From: Saccharicrinis fermentans DSM 9555 = JCM 21142
GTDB taxonomy: Bacteria; Bacteroidota; Bacteroidia; Bacteroidales; Marinilabiliaceae
Direction: 5' to 3'
Length of the DNA: 64,000 nucleotides
Assembly: GCF_000517085.1 (NCBI RefSeq)
Contig: NZ_KI912107.1
Span: 1,488,398-1,552,397, forward strand
Positions 36,555 through 45,293 of the stretch are shown in pieces. Under the pieces are notes generated by a model that made no database searches, was not told the origin of the DNA, and worked only from the letters and a program-made list of their open reading frames with translations. The position numbers were made by a program, and so were the translations under genes. How positions within the stretch are numbered: position 1 is the first letter of the stretch; every line of letters begins with the position of its first letter.

Positions 36555-37601
36555 TTACTTTTTATCCGAGCTGTTCTCCTCCGCATTGTTTTCTAACATT
36601 GTTTCCTTTACTTCTTCCAATGTCTTCATTTCTTCTTTTTTTGTTTGATTCACAAAGAAATAGGCGTTCATTAAGGTCAATGCGTTTTCATCTGCCAAAG
36701 GATCAAACTTTGCAAACTTTACCAAGTCGGCTAATTCCAGCACCTGCCTAAGTTGCTCCATCGATTTTTTATCGATATCTAAATATTTGATTGCATTAAA
36801 AATTTCAATGGATGTTAACTCCATGGCTGGTTGGTCATACCTGTGCTCAATATAAGCACGAATAATATTGGAAACCTGGGTGTAAAACTCTTTAACCTTA
36901 TGATGCTCCCAAAGTTTTGCATCCTTTATCTTATCTAACTCACGAAGGGCAATAATATGCGCAGGTTCTTTGGGTTTTGCTTTGATAAAGGTTCGTCCTT
37001 CTCCGTTGCGTTTTTTGCGTAAATATATAAAGAGCCAAATGAGTAATCCAAGAGCCAGAGCTATACCTCCATACAAGTATATAAGATCGAGAATTTCCTC
37101 TATTTTAAAAGGAGCACCATGCGGCCCTTTGATATCTGTCACCCCTTTTTCGGGGTCTACCTCCTTAAAAGGATTTACTACCATCAAACTTAAAGCGTTA
37201 GATGCAGCAACGTTCCTCACTTCGTTTTGAATGACTTCAAATTCAATGGGAGGAATATAATGTAAGCCACTGTCAAATGAGGTAATTCTGAAAAGTTGAG
37301 AAAGTACCAAACGGTCATTGTCGAGCTTTAAACTGTCTACCTGTCCCTTTTCAACTATTTCAATGTTTTTTGTGATCGTATCTGTAAGATGCGGAAAGTT
37401 GACCAGTAAACCAGCAGGTTGACTCACCTCAAGTTTTAAATCCATTTGTCCTCCAATCAATATCATGGCAGAATCCAAGGTAGCGGTAACACTTACTTGT
37501 TGGGAAATAGCGTTATAACCGAGCAATACCCATAGTGATGCCACCATCAAAATCCTGAGACAGAAACGCTTGATTGTAATCACAAGTGTCAATCCTTTCA
37601 T
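36555..37601 (-). CDS. Bat-operon membrane protein (BatD/DUF4381-like)
   Basis: A 348-residue protein found between DUF58 and batA in Bacteroidota Bat operons. It has an N-terminal signal or anchor (LRILMVASLWVLLGYNAISQ), a beta-rich part resembling BatD units (VSVTATLDSAMILIGGQMDLKLEVSQPAG), then a membrane helix near 175-195 (LIYLYGGIALALGLLIWLFIYL) and a cytoplasmic helical domain. That domain includes WEHHKVKEFYTQVSNIIRAYIEHRYDQPAMELTS, similar to the DUF4381-type tail. Its start codon shares one base with the DUF58 stop (TAATG). The function is not known apart from its place in the complex. Confidence 0.75.
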   Translation of the reverse strand: MKGLTLVITIKRFCLRILMVASLWVLLGYNAISQQVSVTATLDSAMILIGGQMDLKLEVSQPAGLLVNFPHLTDTITKNIEIVEKGQVDSLKLDNDRLVLSQLFRITSFDSGLHYIPPIEFEVIQNEVRNVAASNALSLMVVNPFKEVDPEKGVTDIKGPHGAPFKIEEILDLIYLYGGIALALGLLIWLFIYLRKKRNGEGRTFIKAKPKEPAHIIALRELDKIKDAKLWEHHKVKEFYTQVSNIIRAYIEHRYDQPAMELTSIEIFNAIKYLDIDKKSMEQLRQVLELADLVKFAKFDPLADENALTLMNAYFFVNQTKKEEMKTLEEVKETMLENNAEENSSDKK

Positions 37602-38467
37602 TACATTCGTTTTTTAAATAAATACATTAGTGACTTTACATAATCTTCGTCGGTTCTAATTGAAGTATTATCAATACCACACTTTCTAAAAATAGCTTTT
37701 GTATTTTCATCATTCTCTTTCCACCATCGATAAAAAGCTTTCCTCACATTCATGTTGGACGTATCAATCCAGGAGTACTGACCTGTTTCTGCATCTTTCA
37801 TTTTTACCAGGCCAACCGAAGGCATTTCTGTTTCTCGTTTGTCATAAATTTTTAAAGCCACCACATCATGCTTTTGATTGGCAATCTTCAGCGGATTTTC
37901 AAAATCTTCGTCAATAAAATCAGAAATAACAAAAGCTGTACATCTCTTTTTAATGGCATTGGTCAAATATCTCAATGCCTCACCAATATTGGTGGTTTTG
38001 TTTTCTGGTGTAAAAGAAATTAGTTGCCGAATGATATGTAATATATGTTTACGACCCTTTTGTGGCGTAATAAATTTCTCAATTTTATTAGAAAAAAATA
38101 TAACACCTATCTTGTCATTGTTATGAATGGCCGAAAAGGCCAAGACAGCCGCAATTTCAGTGATAATATTCTTTTTGTATTTAAAGGATGTGCCAAAATC
38201 TCTGGAGCTTGACACATCAATAAGAAGCATAACCGTGAGTTCTCTTTCTTCTTCAAAAACCTTTACGTAAGGATGATTAAAACGAGCTGTTACATTCCAG
38301 TCAATATTGCGGATGTCGTCACCGTACTGATATTCACGTACTTCGCTAAAGGTCATACCCCTTCCTTTAAAGGCAGAATGGTACTCACCTGCAAATATAT
38401 TATTGGACAGCCCCCTGGTTTTAATCTCTATCTGTCGAACCCGCTTTAAAAGCTCTGCTGTTTCCAT
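37601..38467 (-). CDS. DUF58 domain protein
   Basis: A 288-residue cytoplasmic protein related to VWA proteins. The DUF58 signature SAFKGRGMTFSEVREYQYGDDIRNIDWNVTARFNHPYVKVFEEERE is complete (about 29-75), and LLIDVSSSRDFGT (about 80-92) resembles a MIDAS. DUF58 genes follow moxR in most MoxR-type operons, and the products probably link the ATPase to the membrane VWA partners. The gene overlaps the next one by a single base. Confidence 0.9.
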   Translation of the reverse strand: METAELLKRVRQIEIKTRGLSNNIFAGEYHSAFKGRGMTFSEVREYQYGDDIRNIDWNVTARFNHPYVKVFEEERELTVMLLIDVSSSRDFGTSFKYKKNIITEIAAVLAFSAIHNNDKIGVIFFSNKIEKFITPQKGRKHILHIIRQLISFTPENKTTNIGEALRYLTNAIKKRCTAFVISDFIDEDFENPLKIANQKHDVVALKIYDKRETEMPSVGLVKMKDAETGQYSWIDTSNMNVRKAFYRWWKENDENTKAIFRKCGIDNTSIRTDEDYVKSLMYLFKKRM

Positions 38468-38552
38468 AGTGTTTGTTGTTTTTTAGGATGCTTTATCAAA
38501 TGAGAAAGCATTTTATAAACCTTTTAAATTTTAACTTGAATGCTAAAATTTA

Positions 38553-39548
38553 CTATGGCACTTCAATGGTATTTAATATATCATTAATCACATCTATTGA
38601 CGTAATGTTGTTAGCTTCAGCCTCATAGGACAGGCCGATTCTATGACGCATTACATCATGACAAACGGCACGTACATCTTCGGGAATCACATAACCTCTG
38701 CGTTTAATAAAAGCATATGCTTTGGCTGCCATAGACAGGCTGATACTAGCTCGTGGAGAACAGCCATAGGAAATCATTTCTTTATACTTTTCCAGGTTAT
38801 ATTGTTCCGGAAAACGTGTAGCAAAAACAATGTCAACAATATATTTCTCTATTTTTTCATCCATATACACATCTTTGACCACTTCGCGTGCCCGTAAAAT
38901 ATCATCAGGTTTTAATATTGAGGATGCTTTAGGAAATGATTGAGCCAAGTTGTGGCGTATAATCATTTGTTCTTCCTCTTTTTGAGGATAATCAATGACA
39001 ATTTTTAGCATAAAACGGTCTACCTGTGCTTCGGGTAGGGGATAAGTTCCTTCTTGTTCTATAGGGTTTTGGGTGGCCATCACCAAAAAGGGTTCTTGTA
39101 ATTTGTGGGTAGTTTCACCAATGGTAACCTGACGCTCCTGCATGGCTTCAAGTAAAGCACTTTGAACCTTTGCCGGGGCACGGTTAATCTCATCGGCCAA
39201 TACAAAATTAGTGAAGATAGGTCCTTTTTTAATGATGAATTCTTCATTTTTTTGACTGTAAATCATTGTACCCAGCAAGTCAGCAGGTAATAAATCCGGA
39301 GTGAACTGTATTCTGCTGAAATCCGCATCTACAATAGTAGCCAATGTGTTAATGGCTAAGGTCTTTGCCAAGCCAGGAACCCCTTCTAAAAGAATGTGTC
39401 CATCGCTCAATAACCCGATTAACAAACCCTCTATTAAGTGTTTCTGGCCCACGATTACCTTATTCATTTCGATGGTTAATAAATCCACGAATGAACTCTC
39501 GTTTTTGATCCTCTCGTTTAACTCTCTTATATCAACAGATTGCTCCAT
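38553..39548 (-). CDS. moxR: MoxR-family AAA+ ATPase of the Bat operon
   Basis: A 331-residue AAA+ ATPase, probably a chaperone that loads metals or remodels VWA partners. Walker A GVPGLAKT is at 56-63, Walker B VLADEINRAPAK at about 116-127, followed by LLEAMQERQVTIG and the sensor segment VMATQNPIEQEGTYPLPEAQVDRF. The C-terminal lid contains YGCSPRASISL. First gene of the Bat operon; 85 bases separate it from DUF58. A possible -7 box for the operon is TAATTTTG at 39603 to 39596 on the minus strand, without a clear -33 box. Confidence 0.93.
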   Translation of the reverse strand: MEQSVDIRELNERIKNESSFVDLLTIEMNKVIVGQKHLIEGLLIGLLSDGHILLEGVPGLAKTLAINTLATIVDADFSRIQFTPDLLPADLLGTMIYSQKNEEFIIKKGPIFTNFVLADEINRAPAKVQSALLEAMQERQVTIGETTHKLQEPFLVMATQNPIEQEGTYPLPEAQVDRFMLKIVIDYPQKEEEQMIIRHNLAQSFPKASSILKPDDILRAREVVKDVYMDEKIEKYIVDIVFATRFPEQYNLEKYKEMISYGCSPRASISLSMAAKAYAFIKRRGYVIPEDVRAVCHDVMRHRIGLSYEAEANNITSIDVINDILNTIEVP

Positions 39549-39855
39549 GATTTTTAATATTATAATTTATTAAATTTACTTTTTCTTGTGGTCTCCAAAA
39601 TTAGTTTTTTAAAGAGCAGTCATGAATCTAAGGTTGTTAAAAAACGTTAATCAACAATGTAAACAAACCATAAATACGCTATTTTAACAGTTCCTTAACT
39701 TTTTATATGGTATGCTTTAACGAATTGAACCAAATTAGTGACTGGAGGTTTTAGTTGTTCAAGAATTTAGTACAGAAAGATAAACTATTTATTAAAGAAT
39801 AGGTGATTAAAGAAATAATTCCCTACGAGATTTTAAAAATAAAAAATAAAAGAAA
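39549..39855. other. Divergent intergenic region between moxR and the BFD-like gene
   Basis: The 307 AT-rich bases contain the weak -7 box for moxR noted above and no recognised gene, operator or RNA. The leader of the small iron-sulfur gene is A-rich immediately before its ATG. Confidence 0.4.
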
Positions 39856-40062
39856 ATGAGTAAATTTGAAGATAGAGATTTTGTGTGTAAGCACATGATG
39901 TTAAGAAAACAAGATTTAGTAAAGGTCATTCATGAAAAGGATCTAAAAACAGTGGAAGATATTCAGGATGAAACCAATGCTGCTACAATATGTGGTTCCT
40001 GTTATGATGACCTGGAAGATATTTTGCAGGAAGAGCTAAAAAAGAAAAAAGAAAAAAAGTAA
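39856..40062 (+). CDS. BFD-like [2Fe-2S]-binding small protein with a CxH variant
   Basis: A 68-residue protein whose fold resembles the BFD (bacterioferritin-associated ferredoxin-like) domain. The family motif is CxC, about 32 residues, CxxC. Here it reads C11-K-H13, then 32 residues, C46-G-S-C49. The spacing is exact, but the second Cys is His, which would give three Cys and one His around the cluster. Residues 14-45 (VKVIHEKDLKTVEDIQDETNAATI) match the helix-turn-helix core of BFD. The C-terminus is a Lys/Glu-rich tail. It might sense iron or redox state or donate electrons; no function is assigned. A strong terminator follows. Confidence 0.7.
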   Translation: MSKFEDRDFVCKHMMLRKQDLVKVIHEKDLKTVEDIQDETNAATICGSCYDDLEDILQEELKKKKEKK

Positions 40063-40079
40063 AATAAAAAATATGTATT

Positions 40080-40125
40080 GCGGCTGTCTCGTCTATATAA
40101 AATACTTTTGAGACAGCCGCTTTTA
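40080..40125. terminator. Terminator between the BFD-like gene and the convergent efflux operon
   Basis: GCGGCTGTCTC (40080-40090) and GAGACAGCCGC (40110-40120) form an 11-bp perfect stem followed by TTTT on the plus strand. It lies 17 bases after the BFD-like gene stop. Confidence 0.85.
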
Positions 40126-40154
40126 AAATATAGTTTATGTTTGACCCAGACCTG

Positions 40155-40340
40155 CTATTTGGGGACCCCTAATTTGGATAAGATATCAGTCATCAAACAC
40201 CATTTGGTGATGGAAGATTGTAGTAAGTTAAGTCCTACAAAACCTGTGAAAAATAACCAGTTAATGTTTACATAAACGGCCAATAGAACACTGGTTATTA
40301 TAAATATTCCTGCAATGGCCCTTACGATTCTTTCTTGCAT
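40155..40340 (-). CDS. DUF2892 / YgaP-like transmembrane protein
   Basis: A 61-residue membrane protein: an N-terminal MQERIVRAIAGIFIITSVLLAVYV helix, then NWLFFTGFVGLNLLQSSITKWCLMTDIL. This is the DUF2892 layout seen at the C-terminus of YgaP rhodaneses and as free-standing proteins. It lies 83 bases after the PII-like gene at the tail of the RND operon. Its function is unknown, but such proteins often travel with sulfur or metal-related genes. Confidence 0.85.
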   Translation of the reverse strand: MQERIVRAIAGIFIITSVLLAVYVNINWLFFTGFVGLNLLQSSITKWCLMTDILSKLGVPK

Positions 40341-40423
40341 TTTTTTTATTTTATATTAATAATGTTATTTAATAAATGCACTGTATGTTGTAACCATTAA
40401 TATATGGTAGACATATAAATGCT

Positions 40424-40732
40424 TTACAAGCTACTGTCAATATTTAAAACATAAGCTTGGATATTACAATCAGGAATTTCATCCTTACAGCGATTCAAAT
40501 CTTCAAGAATATTTTGGGCCTGTGCGTCTTCTACAACGGTAAAAAAAGCAATATTATCGGTGGAAGCAGCGTTGTTACCAAAAAACCAGTTTCCTGCCCT
40601 ATGAGGCGTTTTATCGGGTTTTTTCACCCCTGTTACGTCAAAAAGATTGTATGAATTAATATTTTGTTTGGTAAAAAACTCTTCCAATTTTTCGCGATAA
40701 TCAGCTATCGTTATAACAAATAATAGTTTCAT
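40424..40732 (-). CDS. PII-like small protein of an RND efflux operon
   Basis: A 102-residue protein with the beta-alpha-beta order of the PII/CutA superfamily. It starts MKLLFVITIADYREKLEEFFTKQNINSYNLFDVTGV and ends QAQNILEDLNRCKDEIPDCNIQAYVLNI. The T-loop region (PDKTPHRAGNWFFG) is short and lacks the uridylylated Tyr of GlnB. Similar PII-like proteins (for instance the DUF3240 group) accompany metal-type RND pumps. It is 89 bases downstream of the RND gene and ahead of DUF2892. A role as sensor of a small ligand or metal for this pump is inferred from context. Confidence 0.7.
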   Translation of the reverse strand: MKLLFVITIADYREKLEEFFTKQNINSYNLFDVTGVKKPDKTPHRAGNWFFGNNAASTDNIAFFTVVEDAQAQNILEDLNRCKDEIPDCNIQAYVLNIDSSL

Positions 40733-40821
40733 ATGACTTGAGTGTTAAGTAATTAGTAATGAAGTAAATAAATACATATTGTGTGTTTAAATATTTAAAA
40801 GGCTGTTTTTGAATTGATCAT

Positions 40822-43800
40822 TCATTCTGCTTTAGCATGACTCTTAGGATCCACATTAACGGAAGCTTTCTCTCCCTTGGCTTGATGGTTTTTATATTCT
40901 GCCATATAGTAAATCAAAGGCACTATAAGTAAGGTAAGGAATGTGGAAGCAATGGTACCTCCCATTAAAGAAATAGCCAAACCCTGAAAAATAGGGTCGA
41001 ATAAAATAACCACAGCGCCAATCACAACTGTTCCAGCTGTTAATAAAATGGGGGTTGTTCGTACTGCACCAGCTTCAATAATGGCTTCTTTGAGGGGAGC
41101 TCCTTCTGCGAGTCGGATATTAACAAAGTCAATAAGTAAGATGGAGTTTCGGACCATGATGCCTGCTAATGCAATCATTCCAATCATTGATGTTGCAGTA
41201 AAAAAGGCATTTAGCATCCAGTGTCCCACAACAATTCCAACCAGTGAAAGAGGTATGGCTACCATCATTACAAAAGGAACTTTTAGATTTTGGAACCAGC
41301 CCACAATAAGCATATAGATGATCAGAAGAACTACAGCAAATGCGGTACCCAAGTCTCGAAATACTTCATAAGTTATTTGCCACTCACCATCCCATTTTAA
41401 GCCATAATTATTTTCCACAAAAGGTTGCCCATTATAAAATTCTTCGATTTCATATCCTTTCGGAATTACGATCTCATCCATTCGATCAGAGATATCCATG
41501 ATGGCATAAACAGGACTTTCTAATTTGCCTGCAATGTCAGCAGTAACGTAAACAACAGGTTTTTGATTTTTACGGAAGATGCTCTTTTCTTTCGTGGCTT
41601 TTTCAATATTCACCAAATCACCAATTGCAACCATTTGACCATACTGAGACTTTAGATTTATACTTTTCAGATCTTCTATTCCGCTACGATCTTCCTCAGC
41701 CATACGTAAGGTAATGCCCACTTGATCATGATCATTTTCAGCAAACAAGTTGGTGACTTTGGTACCTCTTAGGTTCATATGGATGGCGTGCACAATCTGC
41801 TGTGTAGAAATACCAGCCAACATGGCTTTTTCCTTATCTACATTGAATTTATATTCATCTTGATCATCTTCTACCATCCAGTCGATATCAACTACACTCT
41901 CAGTGGTTTCAAATAGTTTTTTCACCTGCAAGGCGACATCTTTTTGGGATTCGTAATCAGGACCATATATTTCAGCTACCATAGTTGACATAACCGGAGG
42001 TCCGGGAGGAACTTCCACTACTTTTACATTGGCATTAAATTTCTTTCCAATTTCTTGTAATCGAGGACGCAATGCTTTGGCAATATCATGACTTTGTAGG
42101 TCTCTTTCTTTTTTAGAAACGAGATTTACCTGAATGTCGGCCACATTAGAACCTTTTCGCAAGTCATAATGACGTACCAAGCCATTAAAATTAATGGGGG
42201 CAGAGGTACCTACATAAGTTTGATAATTGGTTACCAACTCATGATTTCTTAAAAAAGCAGCCAGTTCTTTTGTCACATTGGCTGTCTGTTCCAATGTTGT
42301 TCCCTCTGGCATGTCCACAATAACTTGAAATTCATTTTTATTGTCAAAAGGTAAGATTTTGACAGTAACAGCCTTGAACAAAAACAAACTGGCAGAACCA
42401 AATAACATAAGGGTTACCGTGATAATAAATGCCCAACGTTTGGTTTTATGTTCAATCATAGGGCGCATGGTTTTATCATAGATTCTATATATCAGTGTTT
42501 TCTCCAGAGAATAATCTTTCTCATCTTCGTTGCTTTCATCATGCTTTAGTAAGCGATATGCCAACCAAGGCGTAATCATTAAGGCAACCAATAAGGAGAA
42601 TATCATGGCGATGGAGGCACCTATGGGCATTGGGCTCATATAAGGCCCCATCATACCCGAAACAAAAACCATGGGTAATACTGCTGCAATCACCGTAAAG
42701 GTGGCTAATATAGTTGGATTACCCACTTCGTCAATAGACTTAAGAGCTGCCTGAAAAAATGGTAGTTGTTTCATTTTAAAGTGGCGGTGCATATTTTCTG
42801 CGATAATAATAGAGTCATCAACCACAATACCAGTTACAAAAACTAAAGCAAAGAGCGTTATCCTATTGAGTGTATAGTCCATAAAGTAGTAGCTGAACAT
42901 GGTTAAAGCAAAAGTGATAGGTACCGAAATAAACACTACTAAACCACCGCGCCATCCCATGGCCAACATCACCACAAATGTTACAGCAATAATGGCTCCC
43001 AGGAGGTGCATCAATAATTCAGATACCTTTTCTGAAGCTGTTTCTCCGTAATTGCGCGTTACCTCCACATGGATATCTTTAGGAAGTAATTCCCCTTTTA
43101 ATATGTCTATTTTATGCTCAATTTGTTGGGCCAATCGCATAGCATCCGCACCGCGTCTTTTGGCAATAGAAATAGTTACAGCACTATATTCGCCAGGATT
43201 AACCTCTTTTTGCATACTGGCCTTACCGTATCCAAAAGAAACATAAGAATTAGGCAAGGCCGGTCCGTCGTTAATTGTAGCCACTTGGTGCATGTAAACA
43301 GGACTATTTTGGTATACACCAATAACTAAATTACTTACTTCTTCGGCCGACTGCAAGAACTTACCTGTAGTTACCAAGTATTCATTGTTATACTCATTAA
43401 AAGAACCAGATGATGATTGTAAATTAGAAGCTTTTAGTTGTTGAGCAATCATCAAAGGATCCATATGAACAGCAGTCATACGATCCCTGTTAAGAATAAC
43501 TTGTATCTCACGGTTTCGACCTCCTATTATTTTGGTCTCTGAGATATCGGTAATCTTTTCTATTTCCCCATTTAATTCTTGGGCTACTCTTTTTAACTGA
43601 TAATCGTCGTATGTTTCGCTCCACAATGTGAGTCCCATGGCAGGAACATCATCAATAGACCTTGTTTTAATTAAAGGAAGCGTAATTCCCGCAGGCATCT
43701 GATCCATGTTCTTCATGATCTCATTGTAAAGCTTCACCAAACTACGTTCAATGTCTTCACCTACATAGAATTGAACAATCAACATAGCTTGCTCCGGCAT

Positions 43801-44067
43801 AGATTGAGAATAAACATACTCAACACCTTTTATGTTAGAGATAACTTTTTCAATGGGAGCAACAATTCTTGATTCAACCTCCTGGGGGCTGGCTCCTGGA
43901 TATCCTAAAAAAATATCGGCAATAGGAACATCTATTTGCGGCTCCTCTTCACGAGGGGTCAGGTATGAACTGTACATTCCAATGATTACGAATGCAACCA
44001 TTAAAAGAGGTGTCAGTTTTGATTTTATAAACATTCGGGCCAATGACCCTGCAAATCCTGTTTTCAT
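40822..44067 (-). CDS. RND efflux permease
   Basis: About 1081 residues from the ATG at 44067. The longer frame begins 23 codons earlier but adds only a Cys-rich stretch that does not look like the family. The pump start is MKTGFAGSLARMFIKSKLTPLLMVAFVIIGMYSS, followed by EEPQIDVPIADIFLGYPGASPQEVE. The TM4 segment FVTGIVVDDSIIIAENM holds two Asp as in AcrB. The second-half helices include GMIALAGIMVRNSILLIDFVN. This is a distinct RND branch from the two pumps at 1246 and 4593. Its operon also encodes the adaptor, TolC, PII-like and DUF2892 proteins. Substrate unknown; metals or organic compounds are both possible. Confidence 0.92.
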   Translation of the reverse strand: MKTGFAGSLARMFIKSKLTPLLMVAFVIIGMYSSYLTPREEEPQIDVPIADIFLGYPGASPQEVESRIVAPIEKVISNIKGVEYVYSQSMPEQAMLIVQFYVGEDIERSLVKLYNEIMKNMDQMPAGITLPLIKTRSIDDVPAMGLTLWSETYDDYQLKRVAQELNGEIEKITDISETKIIGGRNREIQVILNRDRMTAVHMDPLMIAQQLKASNLQSSSGSFNEYNNEYLVTTGKFLQSAEEVSNLVIGVYQNSPVYMHQVATINDGPALPNSYVSFGYGKASMQKEVNPGEYSAVTISIAKRRGADAMRLAQQIEHKIDILKGELLPKDIHVEVTRNYGETASEKVSELLMHLLGAIIAVTFVVMLAMGWRGGLVVFISVPITFALTMFSYYFMDYTLNRITLFALVFVTGIVVDDSIIIAENMHRHFKMKQLPFFQAALKSIDEVGNPTILATFTVIAAVLPMVFVSGMMGPYMSPMPIGASIAMIFSLLVALMITPWLAYRLLKHDESNEDEKDYSLEKTLIYRIYDKTMRPMIEHKTKRWAFIITVTLMLFGSASLFLFKAVTVKILPFDNKNEFQVIVDMPEGTTLEQTANVTKELAAFLRNHELVTNYQTYVGTSAPINFNGLVRHYDLRKGSNVADIQVNLVSKKERDLQSHDIAKALRPRLQEIGKKFNANVKVVEVPPGPPVMSTMVAEIYGPDYESQKDVALQVKKLFETTESVVDIDWMVEDDQDEYKFNVDKEKAMLAGISTQQIVHAIHMNLRGTKVTNLFAENDHDQVGITLRMAEEDRSGIEDLKSINLKSQYGQMVAIGDLVNIEKATKEKSIFRKNQKPVVYVTADIAGKLESPVYAIMDISDRMDEIVIPKGYEIEEFYNGQPFVENNYGLKWDGEWQITYEVFRDLGTAFAVVLLIIYMLIVGWFQNLKVPFVMMVAIPLSLVGIVVGHWMLNAFFTATSMIGMIALAGIMVRNSILLIDFVNIRLAEGAPLKEAIIEAGAVRTTPILLTAGTVVIGAVVILFDPIFQGLAISLMGGTIASTFLTLLIVPLIYYMAEYKNHQAKGEKASVNVDPKSHAKAE

Positions 44068-44189
44068 GTGATTAAATTTAATTTTCAATGGGCACAAGTA
44101 ACAAACCGTACATGTCCTCCTCTTGTGTGAGAACAATTATTAATGGTCCGTTTCAAGTGTTTAAAATATAGTTATTTGCTTGAGCTATG

Positions 44190-45260
44190 CTATAATCTTA
44201 CAGCCATCCCATCATACAATCTCTCTTGGCATTCAACAATCAATAGATCACCTTCCGAAAGACCAGAAAGTACCTCCACCTGATTGGCATCACTTTTACC
44301 CAGTCGTACCCACCTTAAAAGAGCAGCTTGGGATTCTCCAACAGTCCAGACTCCAGTTAACTGACCTCGATTGACAATTAGATCTTTTGAGATCATGATT
44401 TTCTCATTGCTTCCCTTTCTCAATTTCACTTGCGCAAACATTCCACTTCTTAAAGCTTTTTCCTGCATTTTAGTTGGAAGTAATGAAATGCGAACTTCGA
44501 ACTGAGCACCAGACAATATACTGGAACTACTTACCCGGGAAACAAATCCTTTGATGTTTGTTTCACAGCTTTTTAGCGCTATATAAACTGTATCACCTTT
44601 GCTCACCAAGTCAATTTCAGATTCCGGTATCCGGGTCATTACTTCAAACTCACCGAGCGCTTCCACAGCTAACAAAGGCAAGCCAGGATTGGCCATATCA
44701 CCTGCATCCACAAAAAGATTGGTAATTACACCAGCATAGGGGGCACGTATATGGGCATATGTCATCATTTCTTCTACCTCAGCTTTTGCTTTTTGAGCCA
44801 CTTCTAGTCTGGCCTTTGCCATATTAAAATGCATACTTACATCGTCCAATTCTTTTTGCGTAGCACTTGCTTGTTTATACAAATTACTTATTCTATTGTA
44901 ATCCCGTTCTGCATTTTTATAAGCCGCATCAGCCTCAATAATACCAGCTTCAACCTGACTTTTTTTTGCCATTATATCATTACTTCTTATGGCCAATAAC
45001 AATTGTCCCTTTTCTACCCGATCTCCCTCGTGTGCATATATCTGATCTATTTGCCCCATAATACGAGTACTTATTGTTGATTTTTTTACAGCTGCGATAG
45101 TGCCGGAATATTGGTACGTTTTAGGCACCTCTGATGCCCTAACCTGTGATGTTTTAACCAAAGCGCCTGCTTTATTGCTTTCTTCTGTTTCGTGACTGCC
45201 ACAACCGTGTAGTATTATTGCTACAACTGTTACTAGCATGAATAATTTAGACTGATTCAT
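44190..45260 (-). CDS. RND periplasmic adaptor lipoprotein
   Basis: A 356-residue adaptor with a lipoprotein signal ending in ILHGC (Cys20). The barrel-sandwich domain is at about 60-85 and about 165-185 (YAHIRAPYAGVITNLFVDAGDMAN). Between its halves is a helical hairpin (KSQVEAGIIEADAAYKNAERDYNRISNLYKQA). A beta-barrel domain (EVRISLLPTKMQEKALRSGMFAQV) and a C-terminal part (LTGVWTVGESQAALLRWVRLG) follow. It is encoded between the TolC gene (33 bases upstream) and the RND gene, so the tripartite pump is complete here. Confidence 0.93.
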   Translation of the reverse strand: MNQSKLFMLVTVVAIILHGCGSHETEESNKAGALVKTSQVRASEVPKTYQYSGTIAAVKKSTISTRIMGQIDQIYAHEGDRVEKGQLLLAIRSNDIMAKKSQVEAGIIEADAAYKNAERDYNRISNLYKQASATQKELDDVSMHFNMAKARLEVAQKAKAEVEEMMTYAHIRAPYAGVITNLFVDAGDMANPGLPLLAVEALGEFEVMTRIPESEIDLVSKGDTVYIALKSCETNIKGFVSRVSSSSILSGAQFEVRISLLPTKMQEKALRSGMFAQVKLRKGSNEKIMISKDLIVNRGQLTGVWTVGESQAALLRWVRLGKSDANQVEVLSGLSEGDLLIVECQERLYDGMAVRL

Positions 45261-45293
45261 AGTTATATTGAGTTTTATTATTTACTATTTTTA

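Noticed and set aside
40080-40120. 11-bp inverted repeat considered as a mobile element end
   Set aside because: Short loop, a T-run and the position directly after a stop codon make a terminator the better explanation.
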